Part shown: one piece after another, positions 50,024 through 59,342 of the stretch
How positions within the stretch are numbered: position 1 is the first letter of the stretch
Layout: each line of letters starts with the position of its first letter
Virus record (IMG/VR): IMGVR_UViG_3300023174_000064
Location: 1 to 64,000 of that record
Strand: one strand, 5' to 3'
DNA: 64,000 bases
Source of the DNA: a virus
Program-made: the position numbers and the translations under genes
Notes under the pieces: model-generated
Databases searched by the model: none
What the model saw: the letters and a program-made list of their open reading frames with translations, nothing else
Told to the model about the DNA's origin: nothing

Positions 50024-50959
50024 TTATTTATGTGCGCTTTGTAACCAATCTTTAAGTTGTACCTTACAATTCCATCCAAAATGTTGTTTTATCTTGCTGA
50101 TATCTGCCAAAGTTATTCTGGATTCTCCAATTCTTGGAGGAATGTTGATTCTGCTTCCACCAATCATATCAGCTATTTCATTCACTGAATGGTTAACTCC
50201 AGAACCTACATTATAAATTTGACCCCATTTCCAAATATTATATTCTATTTCATTGGTTATTAAATATTTTGGAGCTTGAAATTCTGCAGCAAGAATATTT
50301 GCTTGAACCACATCACTAACGTGAGTGAAATCTCTTCTTTGATTGCCATCACCAACAATAGTCATGGGTTCTCCTGCACTATTTTGTCTTAAAAAGATAC
50401 CAATAACAGGAGCGTATTGACCCTTCAATGGTTGTCGTTCACCGTAAACATTGAAATATCTAAAAATTACTGTTTCTAAACCAAATAAAGAAGAATACAT
50501 TTTACAAAATTCTTCTCCTCCGACTTTAGATACAGAGTATGGATTTAAACAATCATTAGACATGGTTTCTTTTAAAGGAGGAATATTCTTTAAACCATAC
50601 GCAGAAGAAGTAGAAGAGTACATGACCCTTTTTACACCAGCTTCTCTGGCGCACTGCAGCATTGTGCAAGTACCAACAACATTTGTTTTAGCTGCTTTAA
50701 TAGGATTTAAAATTGCTGGTTGAATTCTTGCTTCTGCAGCAAGGTGAAATACGTAATCTATCCCATCATATAATGGTCTAGTGGATTCGTAATCACATAC
50801 GTCTAATATATGATTATTTGTATCAGATCTCCAGTAAAAATGATCATGTACATCTGAAGATTCGTTATCAATTACGGTTACTTCGTAACCTTTTTTTACT
50901 AGCCCATCAACTAAATTTGATCCTATAAATCCAGCTCCACCAGTTACTAATGCTTTCAT
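50024..50959 (-). CDS. NAD-dependent sugar-nucleotide epimerase/dehydratase (GalE-like)
   Basis: A 311-residue short-chain dehydrogenase of the extended type. The Rossmann motif is G7-G-A-G-F-I-G13, and the catalytic pair is Y141-S-V-S-K145 with an upstream S-S-T-S-S. Residues 1-311 cover the whole family length. It interconverts UDP-sugars (4-epimerase type) or removes water from them; the precise substrate cannot be read. Together with the next gene (a UDP-galactopyranose mutase) it suggests UDP-galactose, then UDP-galactofuranose. Its start overlaps the stop of glf by 1 nt (TAATG). Confidence 0.85.
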   Translation of the reverse strand: MKALVTGGAGFIGSNLVDGLVKKGYEVTVIDNESSDVHDHFYWRSDTNNHILDVCDYESTRPLYDGIDYVFHLAAEARIQPAILNPIKAAKTNVVGTCTMLQCAREAGVKRVMYSSTSSAYGLKNIPPLKETMSNDCLNPYSVSKVGGEEFCKMYSSLFGLETVIFRYFNVYGERQPLKGQYAPVIGIFLRQNSAGEPMTIVGDGNQRRDFTHVSDVVQANILAAEFQAPKYLITNEIEYNIWKWGQIYNVGSGVNHSVNEIADMIGGSRINIPPRIGESRITLADISKIKQHFGWNCKVQLKDWLQSAHK

Positions 50960-52053
50960 TATATTAATTCCTTTTCAACTCTTGCTAAAGCAGATCCAAC
51001 CACTTGATGCATGTCGTAATATTTATAATCTGCTAATCGACCTCCCATAATATATTTGGCAGAATTTACTCTATCCTTATATGATTTATATAATTTATTA
51101 TTTTTTTCATCATTAATTGGATAAAATTTTTCTTTTCCTGGTGTCCATTGTTCTGGATATTCTTTTGTTATTATTGTTTTATTTTGTTTACCAAATATAA
51201 AATGCTTGTGCTCTATAATTCTTGTGTATGGTACTGTTTCTTGTGTGTGATTAATTGCAGCGTTTCCTTGATAATCTGGAATATCGTGTTGTTCGTGTTC
51301 AAACTTTAAACTTCTCCATTCTAAATGTCCTAAATCACAATTAAAAAATTCATCTATAGGACCAGTATAAACAATCTTTCTTGCTGTATTATCAAAGTGT
51401 TGCTTATTAGCAAGATAATCTGTATTTAAACGAACCTCTATTCCATCTAATAATTTTTCAAAAATTGCAGTATAACCGTCTTTTGGTATACCTTGATAAC
51501 AGTCTTCAAAATAATTATCATCCATTGTCAGGCGGATAGGCAATCGTTTTATTATTGATGCTGGTAAATCTTTTGGTTCTTTACCCCATTGTTTTTTGGT
51601 GTAACCGTATATAAATTTTTTGTATATCTCTTCACCTACTTGAGATAATATCCATTCTTCTAAATTTTTTGGATTATCATTTTTAATTTTTACTTGTTCC
51701 AGCTTTTGTTTTGCTTCTTCTGGAGTTTTTACTTCCCATAATTGGTATAAAGTAAAAAGATTTATTGGAAAAGAATATAAATTATCGTTGTCTACTTTTG
51801 GTCTATAAACAAAATGGTTAAATTCTGTCCAACGATTCATGTAATCCCACACACGCTTATTGCTGGTGTGAAAGATATGAGGACCGTATTCGTGTATGTC
51901 TATACCTTCTATCTTTTTAGTATAACAATTTCCACCTATATGATTTCTTTTGTCTATAACCAGACATTTAAAACCAACATCAGTCAGTTCTCTGGCAAAT
52001 ATTGCTCCAAATAATCCAGAACCAACTATGATATAATCATGATATTCTTTCAT
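50959..52053 (-). CDS. glf: UDP-galactopyranose mutase
   Basis: A 364-residue flavoenzyme that makes UDP-galactofuranose from UDP-galactopyranose. The N-terminal FAD motif is G11-S-G-L-F-G-A, and family features include I-G-G-N-C, H-E-Y-G-P-H-I-F-H-T and G-Y-T-K-K-Q-W. Length is that of bacterial Glf (about 370). Galactofuranose is absent from animals but common in bacterial surface glycans; phage copies are rare. It supports the idea that this cluster builds a galactofuranose-containing glycan. Confidence 0.92.
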   Translation of the reverse strand: MKEYHDYIIVGSGLFGAIFARELTDVGFKCLVIDKRNHIGGNCYTKKIEGIDIHEYGPHIFHTSNKRVWDYMNRWTEFNHFVYRPKVDNDNLYSFPINLFTLYQLWEVKTPEEAKQKLEQVKIKNDNPKNLEEWILSQVGEEIYKKFIYGYTKKQWGKEPKDLPASIIKRLPIRLTMDDNYFEDCYQGIPKDGYTAIFEKLLDGIEVRLNTDYLANKQHFDNTARKIVYTGPIDEFFNCDLGHLEWRSLKFEHEQHDIPDYQGNAAINHTQETVPYTRIIEHKHFIFGKQNKTIITKEYPEQWTPGKEKFYPINDEKNNKLYKSYKDRVNSAKYIMGGRLADYKYYDMHQVVGSALARVEKELI

Positions 52054-52104
52054 TAAATTTCTTTTATTAAACTAGTAATTTTTTAAATTTACTCATAACT
52101 ATAA

Positions 52105-53013
52105 TCATATTAAAAATCCACGTTCTATTAATTTTTTATTATTTAATTGAATTAATTTATCAAATTTACTGTTTGGCATTACTTTTTTATTTTTATTTGC
52201 ACTATTATGCCAATGCCAAGCAAAACAATCTAAAAACATATATTTGTCTGGGCAATCAATTTCAAACCACAATGCATCCCGTTGTTGACTCAATGGTTCA
52301 TCGATTATACTAATTAACCATTCTATATTAAAAAAAGAACCAGGTAAAATTGTATACTTGTATTTTTGATATACCCTAGCAAACATATCCTTTCCCCATA
52401 TAGTTGAACCACCACGAATAGGCATATTTGGTATTTCTTTAATTAGATACTGTGAAAATTCACTATTTTTCTTCAAAGAAAGAACTGTAGCACAAGCACC
52501 TTCAATTTCATAATCTACTGCCGAACCCCATTGATACATGTATTCTTGATCTAATAATGGTTTAAAATCTTTCAATAAAATAACATCCATATCAATCCAA
52601 ATCCCTCCATACTTATGGAGAGCAAGAATACGCAATAAATCACTTTGAAGATAGTGTAAATTGTCTTTGGCTAAAAGACGATCTAATTGACCTTCTAACA
52701 CTGTCCCTTTTGCTTCTTCTATTGGATCGTATATTTTAAATATAATTTGATCTTTGAATGGGGCCAGACATTCTAAATTTTCAATAGAATAATCCGACCA
52801 AAGTATTAAGTTTGTTTTTTGTAAATTTTGTGTAGCAAAATATGATTTGATGCACTCTAATTCTTTTTCTGTCTTTAATTCGCTATAAACATGAAAGTTT
52901 ACCTTTTCTTCGGGATAATCATAATCACTTTGATTTATATTTTTTAAATATTCATAACAATCTAGATAATTACGATATAAATTATAATGAGTTTCTTTTG
53001 AAATATTAATCAT
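52105..53013 (-). CDS. DXD-motif glycosyltransferase (GT32-like)
   Basis: A 302-residue protein with the sugar-transferase core S-D-L-L-R-I-L-A-L-H-K-Y-G-G-I-W-I-D-M-D-V, in which D-x-D binds metal and nucleotide sugar, as in the Gly_transf_sug (GT32/GT44-type) family. It probably transfers a hexose to a growing glycan. The gap of 50 nt to glf is non-coding. It overlaps the next gene by 4 nt (ATGA). Very AT-rich, like the rest of the cluster. Confidence 0.8.
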   Translation of the reverse strand: MINISKETHYNLYRNYLDCYEYLKNINQSDYDYPEEKVNFHVYSELKTEKELECIKSYFATQNLQKTNLILWSDYSIENLECLAPFKDQIIFKIYDPIEEAKGTVLEGQLDRLLAKDNLHYLQSDLLRILALHKYGGIWIDMDVILLKDFKPLLDQEYMYQWGSAVDYEIEGACATVLSLKKNSEFSQYLIKEIPNMPIRGGSTIWGKDMFARVYQKYKYTILPGSFFNIEWLISIIDEPLSQQRDALWFEIDCPDKYMFLDCFAWHWHNSANKNKKVMPNSKFDKLIQLNNKKLIERGFLI

Positions 53014-53852
53014 ATATTTTCCATTATTTGTATAATACTATTATCTTCTTCATCGTATATTAAATTAATAGATTCTGCTTGAGGAAAATCTCTAAAATGA
53101 AATATTCTAATTTTATTCTTATCAGCTGCCATCAAAGTATCGTCTGGTCTATTAATTTTATCAGATAGAAGTTTTACGTTTTCTTTGTGGTAATCTTCTG
53201 TTGTTCTAATATCACCAGAATGAACGCTCGTTCCTATACTGTCACATCTATTGGCTAATACACAGATTTTTGTTCTTCCCTTAAATTCTCCAGTTTTATT
53301 AAATCTAGTATTTTCCGACCATCTTTGATTGCTTTGCAGATAAACTGGAACATTTTTTATAAACTTTTTTGATGGTGGTGGTTTCATATCAAACGAGGGA
53401 ATTAAAAATCTATCATATTTTTTAAAATTAATATCTGATAATACTTGTTTTATATAGTCGTCATCACAAGGAACTAAATATTCATCAACATCTAAAAAAA
53501 ATACTATATGAATATCGTCTTCGGATTCAATTGTTTGTTTTGTATTCCATTCGTTTTTAATAAAATGTAAACCATTATTATAACTTCTGCATATTCTTTG
53601 ATATAGATCTTCATTGCATGCGTAATCATTTCCGCTATTATAATAAATGTTAGTTACCTGAGTTTTATCAGAACATATTAATGATACACTAGTATCAGTG
53701 GATATAATATCATTTACTATTTTTTTAGTATTGTCTATAGACAAATCATCATAAATTAAAATTCTGTCTATGCCTATTTTTTTATGATATTTAATCCAAT
53801 CCAGAATACGATGTTCTTCGTTATAAATTTGTGCTATCAAACAGGTTTTCAT
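53010..53852 (-). CDS. Glycosyltransferase (GT92/Glyco_tranf_2_4-like)
   Basis: A 280-residue GT-A protein: N-E-E-H-R-I-L-D-W-I near the start, then I-D-R-I-L-I-Y-D-D-L-S-I-D-N-T and F-F-L-D-V-D-E-Y-L-V, the D-x-D motif, and a later H-x-G-x-x-S region, typical of families that handle cell-surface polysaccharides. It has ATGA overlaps on both sides, so it is translated within a coupled unit. The sugar is not predictable. Confidence 0.75.
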   Translation of the reverse strand: MKTCLIAQIYNEEHRILDWIKYHKKIGIDRILIYDDLSIDNTKKIVNDIISTDTSVSLICSDKTQVTNIYYNSGNDYACNEDLYQRICRSYNNGLHFIKNEWNTKQTIESEDDIHIVFFLDVDEYLVPCDDDYIKQVLSDINFKKYDRFLIPSFDMKPPPSKKFIKNVPVYLQSNQRWSENTRFNKTGEFKGRTKICVLANRCDSIGTSVHSGDIRTTEDYHKENVKLLSDKINRPDDTLMAADKNKIRIFHFRDFPQAESINLIYDEEDNSIIQIMENI

Positions 53853-54394
53853 TTTTTATAAATCCAACATCCTTCTTGTGAAGTGATATTATCAAGTAAT
53901 TCATGAACAGCTTTATTAACTCCAGTCCAACCATAATCATGACCTGCTAAATAACCATTTTTCTTTATTTTTGGTAACCAACATTTTATATCTTCAAGCA
54001 CACATTCATACGAATGACAAGCATCAATAAAAACTACGTCTAAAGATTCGTCTTCAAATTGTTTACTTGCTTCTGTTGAATCCATTCTTAATGGAGTGAC
54101 TGCTGTTATAACCGGTTTTATATTTTCCATGAAAACATCATATAAAGTATTGGTTTTGATATAATGATCGTTTTTATGTTCTTCTGAACCTAACCAAGTA
54201 TCAACTGCATAAAATTTAATATTTTTTGCAGAATTTATAATTTCTACAGCAAGATATGCTGTACTTTTTCCTTTCCAACAACCAACTTCAACAATAGTTG
54301 AATCATTAGGTAAAGAAGAAACAAAAAAAGAATATAATTGTGGGTATTCAAACCAATTTTCACCAAAATTTAAATTTTTATAAATGTGTTCCAT
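53849..54394 (-). CDS. SAM-dependent methyltransferase (Methyltransf_24-like)
   Basis: A 181-residue class I methyltransferase. Motif I is I-V-E-V-G-C-W-K-G-K-S (about 34-44), followed by F-Y-A-V-D-T-W-L-G and V-V-F-I-D-A-C-H-S-Y, then Y-L-A-G-H-D-Y. It fits the family often found in polysaccharide and natural-product clusters and probably methylates a sugar or an amino sugar. Good SD AAGGA. Confidence 0.8.
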   Translation of the reverse strand: MEHIYKNLNFGENWFEYPQLYSFFVSSLPNDSTIVEVGCWKGKSTAYLAVEIINSAKNIKFYAVDTWLGSEEHKNDHYIKTNTLYDVFMENIKPVITAVTPLRMDSTEASKQFEDESLDVVFIDACHSYECVLEDIKCWLPKIKKNGYLAGHDYGWTGVNKAVHELLDNITSQEGCWIYKK

Positions 54395-54406
54395 ATTTTT
54401 CCTTAA

Positions 54407-55063
54407 TTAAATTTTCTTATTAATAAAAAGAGCATCACCGGCCAAATATGGGGTATATGGTTTATCTGTAGGATCTTCGTAATATTCTGCCATTTCAAAA
54501 CCAAATTCTCGTAAAACGGAAGATATATCTTGAAGTGTCGGACTACCAGGACGCCAATTTTTATCTATAACAACTTCAGTTATTATGTATTTTGTATTAT
54601 TTAATATTTTTTGATTCTTGAATGCTTCGTATTCTGCTCCTTCAATATCAGAGCAAATTAAATCTATTGTTTTAATATTTCTAATATCACATTCATAATC
54701 TAGTGTAGTGGTTTCTATTTGTTGCTTTATAGTTGGTAAATATTTGTGTTTGTAGATTGAAGAACTTCCTAATATTTCTGGACTATTTGAATCTATAGAC
54801 CAATAATCAACATGACCTCTGCTCGAATATAATGCTTTAGGAACAAATTCAATTTTTGTATTGTTTTTAAGTTTATTAATTTTTTCCTGACAAATAGATA
54901 TTAGCTGTGGATTACATTCAAAAGATATAAATGTATTTGGTTCATAATAAGAAATAATAGGTTCTATAAAAGAAGCATCATTAGTACCCAATTCAAAAAT
55001 AGTATTTATTTTTTCTTTTGAAATGTGTTTTGTAAATTGTTCAAATAAATATGGTATGTTCAC
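54407..55063 (-). CDS. FkbM-family methyltransferase
   Basis: A 218-residue methyltransferase. F-E-L-G-T-N-D-A is the SAM motif, F-I-S-F-E-C-N-P the next strand and the signature L-I-C-S-D-I-E-G-A-E-Y-E-A is diagnostic for the FkbM family. These enzymes methylate sugar hydroxyls in surface glycans. The start is GTG 55063 with AAAGGA some 10 nt upstream. Confidence 0.85.
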   Translation of the reverse strand: MNIPYLFEQFTKHISKEKINTIFELGTNDASFIEPIISYYEPNTFISFECNPQLISICQEKINKLKNNTKIEFVPKALYSSRGHVDYWSIDSNSPEILGSSSIYKHKYLPTIKQQIETTTLDYECDIRNIKTIDLICSDIEGAEYEAFKNQKILNNTKYIITEVVIDKNWRPGSPTLQDISSVLREFGFEMAEYYEDPTDKPYTPYLAGDALFINKKI

Positions 55064-55076
55064 TTAAATTGATCCT

Positions 55077-55544
55077 TTATTGATTTTTAATTTTTGATAT
55101 AATATCACTGGTAGAAAAATTTTTTATTTTAGGAAAAAAAATTAACTCTTTTGTGAATTCTTTTCCTATTATGTTTTTGTTTTTATATTCTTCGCCTATT
55201 ACCATTTTTGATGGATTTAAATCCGATATAATATTTGCCAATTCTTCATCAGTGTCGTATACAAAAACTCCATCTACATATTTTAGAGAAAGAAGCATAG
55301 AAATTCTAGAAATTTCATCATTGATTGGTCTATCTTTTCCTTTGTTAGTTTTTACTCTAAAATCTGAATCTAAACCAACAAATACTAAACAATTTTGTAA
55401 ACTGTTACTATATTCTCTACACTTAGATAATAATTCTAAATGTCCTAAATGTAGGACATCATAACAACCATTAGTCCATACAACATCGGTATAATGTGGT
55501 AAAGGACTCCAATCGCCAGCTTGTCCATAATAATTAATGCTCAT
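55077..55544 (-). CDS. Cytidylyltransferase-like nucleotidyltransferase (RfaE/TagD-like)
   Basis: A 155-residue protein with T-N-G-C-Y-D-V-L-H32-L-G-H35, the HxGH motif of the nucleotidyltransferase superfamily, plus the later R-I-S-M-L-L-S-L-K-Y and S-T-S-D-I-I-S-K-I tail. It resembles the C-terminal domain of RfaE/HldE, which makes ADP-heptose, and TagD-type enzymes, which make CDP-glycerol. Its expected role is to activate a sugar or polyol for the cluster. The substrate cannot be told. No SD. Confidence 0.8.
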   Translation of the reverse strand: MSINYYGQAGDWSPLPHYTDVVWTNGCYDVLHLGHLELLSKCREYSNSLQNCLVFVGLDSDFRVKTNKGKDRPINDEISRISMLLSLKYVDGVFVYDTDEELANIISDLNPSKMVIGEEYKNKNIIGKEFTKELIFFPKIKNFSTSDIISKIKNQ

Positions 55545-55553
55545 GATATACTT

Positions 55554-56390
55554 TTATATATTATTTATTTGAGTTTTCCACCACGATATTTTTAATTTAT
55601 TAAAATTAAATTTTGTAGTTTGCATTTCTTCATATTTCTTATATAAAAACTCTTCAGTTATTTCTGACCATTGTTCAATAAAAACAATAGGAAGATCTTT
55701 AAAAAATCTATATGCTGGTTCGTATCGTACGATTGGAATCGTTTTAGAATACAAAGCTTCCCACAATCTATGTGTATCAACTCCATTACCACGAGGACAA
55801 AGAATAAATTTATGTTGTACCATATCATGCAAAAAAGATGATATATTAGTTTTATCATTATTATCGGAACAAATATTAAACCAAGTTTCGCCTTTTTTCT
55901 TTTTATCTAAAAATGCATGAAATAATGGTTGCCTTTCTGGTGGATGTGTTTCTTGTCTAAAATTAACATACAATAAATTATTTCTTTTATTATTTGTGTT
56001 TATTTTTTTAATATCATTTATTTTTGTGGTTATATTACAATACGAATTAGCTATTCCTAATGGGATAGGTATTATATCAGGATGTTCGTAAGTACTATTA
56101 ATTGCATACCAATTTGAAACATTTGATGGTTTGTATTTTACAATATCAGCGTTTATTGCAATATCAGAATTATGTGTTATAACATTTATATTTGTATATT
56201 GTTTATTATTATTTAAAATATAAAATAATTCATTTAAAGCGTATTCAGTTTTTGAAAATATTGTTATATTTGATTTTAAATTTAAATTTATACTTTGATC
56301 AAATGCTGTTGGTTTGTAATAATAATCACAAATAGATTTAAACGTCTCTCCCGAAACAAAATCATCTAATATATCATTTTTAAAATTCAT
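55554..56390 (-). CDS. Exostosin-like glycosyltransferase
   Basis: A 278-residue protein. The C-terminal half has K-F-I-L-C-P-R-G-N-G-V-D-T-H-R-L-W-E-A-L and T-I-P-I-V, a pattern of exostosin-type (GT47-like) GT-B enzymes also seen in the paralogous protein at 59339. The N-terminal half lacks a clear motif. It probably adds a sugar in the surface glycan. Very low GC. Confidence 0.7.
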   Translation of the reverse strand: MNFKNDILDDFVSGETFKSICDYYYKPTAFDQSINLNLKSNITIFSKTEYALNELFYILNNNKQYTNINVITHNSDIAINADIVKYKPSNVSNWYAINSTYEHPDIIPIPLGIANSYCNITTKINDIKKINTNNKRNNLLYVNFRQETHPPERQPLFHAFLDKKKKGETWFNICSDNNDKTNISSFLHDMVQHKFILCPRGNGVDTHRLWEALYSKTIPIVRYEPAYRFFKDLPIVFIEQWSEITEEFLYKKYEEMQTTKFNFNKLKISWWKTQINNI

Positions 56391-56400
56391 ATAATTTGTT

Positions 56401-57072
56401 TTAATATAAAATTAATTTCCAGCTATTCTTTAATTTAAAAATTCCATTAGCTTTTCTAATATTATGAAATATACCAGATTTTACATTTAAAGATTGGGCT
56501 AAATGTATAAAAGAGCTGTCTATACAATGTACTTCTTGTGCTTCTTCAATTAGGCCACACCAATCTAATAAACAATCAGTTAATGGTGTAACAAATATTT
56601 TTTTAATATTATTATCAATCTTTAAATTAAATTTACAATCAGATCCTTCATTATGAATAAGAATAAAAGGTTCATTTTTTAAACCTAATTTATTTTTAAT
56701 TGTGTTTTCTCTTTTTACATTTCTATTTATTTTAAAATATTTCCATCTAATATCAAATGGTATTCCATTAGTTTCATAGAAAGAAACATCCCAATCATCT
56801 CTTGTTTTATGAAACCCAATAGAAATTATTTTATTACATTGTTTAATTTCTGGTAAACTATAAACGTCTTGATCATTGTTGACTTCTAGAGGCACTATTT
56901 TTGACTCATCATCATACATTTTTTTTACTGTAAAAATATTATTTTTTTTTGTTGGTAGATATAAAATATCTGGTTTTATTTGTTCGTTTATAAATCGAAC
57001 GAGGCCATTGCAAATTAAATGATCCCCTAAACCTAAATGATGATGGAGTAAAATGATATTTTTATTGTCCAT
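56401..57072 (-). CDS. GT9/heptosyltransferase-like glycosyltransferase
   Basis: A 223-residue protein. The N-terminus (HHHLGLGDHLICNGLVRFI) resembles the Gly-rich start of heptosyltransferase-like GT-B proteins, and the C-terminal L-I-E-E-A-Q-E-V-H-C-I-D-S-S-F-I-H-L-A resembles the nucleotide-binding half. It is shorter than typical family 9 members (about 330). Role in glycan assembly inferred. It overlaps the next gene by 11 nt. Confidence 0.6.
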   Translation of the reverse strand: MDNKNIILLHHHLGLGDHLICNGLVRFINEQIKPDILYLPTKKNNIFTVKKMYDDESKIVPLEVNNDQDVYSLPEIKQCNKIISIGFHKTRDDWDVSFYETNGIPFDIRWKYFKINRNVKRENTIKNKLGLKNEPFILIHNEGSDCKFNLKIDNNIKKIFVTPLTDCLLDWCGLIEEAQEVHCIDSSFIHLAQSLNVKSGIFHNIRKANGIFKLKNSWKLILY

Positions 57073-57793
57073 ACCATTTATTATTAAATAATTTTATAGA
57101 GTTTATTTGATCTTTTGGTATGCTAAGATGTGCCAATAAATCGTTTCTCACAAATATCATGTTACCGGTATGACACACGCAGCTATATCCTTTATTGATT
57201 CCTACTTTTAAAGAATCCATAAAACTATAACCTTTAGATTTATTATCTTGTTCTGCTGGAGCTAAACCACTATTAATCTCTATTATTACAATTTTAGGGG
57301 ACAGTTTATGTTCTTCCCAAATTTCATGATCATAAGAATCTATGTCTATATTTAAAATATCATAATTTGATGAAAATTGTTTAACTTGAGCTAAGGATTC
57401 GTCTAATGTTTTTATTTCTGCATTAAAATAAAATATATCACAATTTTCATGCATCGCTTTACAACCAGCATAACCTGCATCAACTTTAGCTTTATCTGAT
57501 ATTGCAGTAAAATGATTTAAAGCTATTACATTTGGATATACTTGTGGTAGATCTTGTAGTGATAGGTATTTTGGTTCACATGCCCCACCAACTAAGGAAG
57601 GCTCAATCATAACAGCATGACATCCTTGATTAATAAGATGCCGTACGTTACTGTATGCGATACCATCGTATGCACCAACATCTACAACCCACATATCAGG
57701 AATATTTAATCCTAATTCCTTGATTAGTTGTTCTAAGATTCCGTCTTCACCATTTTGACTGTATTTATTTTTTATAAAAGTATAATAATGCAT
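57062..57793 (-). CDS. FkbM-like methyltransferase
   Basis: A 243-residue protein. The start K-Y-S-Q-N-G-E-D-G-I-L is shared by a group of FkbM-like proteins with V-V-D-V-G-A-Y-D-G as the SAM motif. The segment L-N-I-D-I-D-S-Y-D-H-E-I-W and V-I-I-E-I-N follow. It would methylate a sugar. The start is set at ATG 57793, which overlaps the previous stop (TAATG); an upstream GTG at 57805 is less likely. Confidence 0.75.
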   Translation of the reverse strand: MHYYTFIKNKYSQNGEDGILEQLIKELGLNIPDMWVVDVGAYDGIAYSNVRHLINQGCHAVMIEPSLVGGACEPKYLSLQDLPQVYPNVIALNHFTAISDKAKVDAGYAGCKAMHENCDIFYFNAEIKTLDESLAQVKQFSSNYDILNIDIDSYDHEIWEEHKLSPKIVIIEINSGLAPAEQDNKSKGYSFMDSLKVGINKGYSCVCHTGNMIFVRNDLLAHLSIPKDQINSIKLFNNKWYGQ

Positions 57794-58509
57794 TATATTA
57801 TCCACATATTTTCTGATTTAAACCACTCTATTTTTTGTTGAGTTCCTACACAAAAATTAGCATGAATTATTGTTTGTCCTAATCTTTCTTTTGGTCCATT
57901 ATTTGAAAAATATAAATGTCCATTTGTTGCAAATGTAGTTTCAAGTGTATTTAATTTTATATCACCTCTTGCTAAAATATGATTTAAAATTGCTTGATCA
58001 TGCCATTCACCAGAATCTGTTTTTATCTGTGCTAAATTATTTGCTATTTGTATAGCTTCTTGAAATAGTTGTTTTATTGTATTATTGTTTTTTAATAACA
58101 TTACTCCAGCACACCACCTTGATCCAACCGGTCTATCAGTTTGGCATATCATATCATGAGTATCGTTTTCAATTTGTTTTAATTTTTCTGTTGGGTCTTT
58201 TGCAAAAAATACATCAGAATCAATAAAAAATATATTTTCATTTATTTCATTTAAAGTGTCTAATATGCACTTCAATTTAATAAACATTATTAATTTAAAT
58301 TCTTGTGTTCCATAATCCCAATAATTTGATTTAAATTTATAAGACGTTTTTACAGTTACATTTTTTATATTTTTTTCTATAAAAAAATTTTCACTTTCAT
58401 CATCAAGACAAAACATAATCATTTCTTCGTCTGTAAATTTTCGAAGAGATAATATCATGTTGTATGACAATTCTAAAGAACCATTATTTGTAAAGGATAC
58501 ATATTTCAT
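57793..58509 (-). CDS. Nucleotide-diphospho-sugar transferase (GT77-like)
   Basis: A 238-residue protein beginning MKYVSFTNNGSLELSYNMIL. It contains the metal-binding F-F-I-D-S-D-V-F-F and a late W-H-D-Q-A-I-L-N-H-I segment, both typical of the nucleotide-diphospho-sugar transferase family. It transfers a sugar to the glycan. ATG 58509 is chosen over the in-frame GTG at 58521, which would overlap the previous gene. Confidence 0.7.
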   Translation of the reverse strand: MKYVSFTNNGSLELSYNMILSLRKFTDEEMIMFCLDDESENFFIEKNIKNVTVKTSYKFKSNYWDYGTQEFKLIMFIKLKCILDTLNEINENIFFIDSDVFFAKDPTEKLKQIENDTHDMICQTDRPVGSRWCAGVMLLKNNNTIKQLFQEAIQIANNLAQIKTDSGEWHDQAILNHILARGDIKLNTLETTFATNGHLYFSNNGPKERLGQTIIHANFCVGTQQKIEWFKSENMWII

Positions 58510-58511
58510 AA

Positions 58512-59342
58512 TTAAGAACACTCGTTGAATATATTTATATACTTTTGTTTATCTATTTCAGTGATATATCTTTGTTTTCCAATATATTCATTATCATGAA
58601 ATATACCACAAGACGAACAACAATTTAAATGACAATGACCTTTACCATTCTCACCAAACCAGTGTGGATATTTTATTGGATCATTTTCTATACCACTATG
58701 CCATTCTGGAAATTTAATATTCCACCAACCTTGTCCTCTTAATCGTGGAATAGGAAATGGGTGTTTTATTTCATTTCTGTACATGTTGCCAAACCAATCA
58801 TCATGAACATAAGCTTTATCAATTATTCTTGGATAAATTTCTGATCGTAAAAATTTTTGATCTATTCCGTGATTATTATCGATTTCTTTTCTGGGATATT
58901 CTTGTATTAGATCCATCATTTCCGTTATTACGCCATTTCTGCATCCCCATGCGCCACCACAAATAGGCCAACCGTGTTGACAACAATCTCTTAGAATGTG
59001 AAAATCTTTATCACTATTTAACCATTCGTCTACTGCTGCTTTGTCGCGTATTGATAATCTAGAATCTGTATCTCTAGAAATCATAACATCCACGCTTGGA
59101 TCTGATGCTGGATAAAATCTCCAAAACATACCATTCCAGCTAACATCTTCATCCATCATAAACACTTCTGTATTTTTTCTGCCAGTTAATTCTTTTATTG
59201 CTATTTTTGGAACTGTTGGTGCAACATAATAACGACAAGTCCACCCTTCCCATTCTTTTTCTGCTATATCGGCATTTAAAATACCACCCATAATATAAAA
59301 TGGATTTTTACCCCACATAGAAAATGATATTACTTTTTTCAT
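58512..59342 (-). CDS. Phage glycosyltransferase-like protein (paralogue of 60178 gene)
   Basis: A 276-residue protein starting MKKVISFSMWG. It contains I-S-R-D-T-D-S-R-L-S, then D-E-W-L-N-S, F-H-I-L-R-D and G-G-A-W-G-C-R, exactly the pattern in the gene at 60178. The DTDSR segment is a D-x-D motif of GT-A type. Its C-terminus carries extra Cys and His residues (HCHLNCCSSCGIFH), a likely metal site. The ATG overlaps the previous stop (ATGA). Role in the glycan cluster inferred. Confidence 0.65.
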   Translation of the reverse strand: MKKVISFSMWGKNPFYIMGGILNADIAEKEWEGWTCRYYVAPTVPKIAIKELTGRKNTEVFMMDEDVSWNGMFWRFYPASDPSVDVMISRDTDSRLSIRDKAAVDEWLNSDKDFHILRDCCQHGWPICGGAWGCRNGVITEMMDLIQEYPRKEIDNNHGIDQKFLRSEIYPRIIDKAYVHDDWFGNMYRNEIKHPFPIPRLRGQGWWNIKFPEWHSGIENDPIKYPHWFGENGKGHCHLNCCSSCGIFHDNEYIGKQRYITEIDKQKYINIFNECS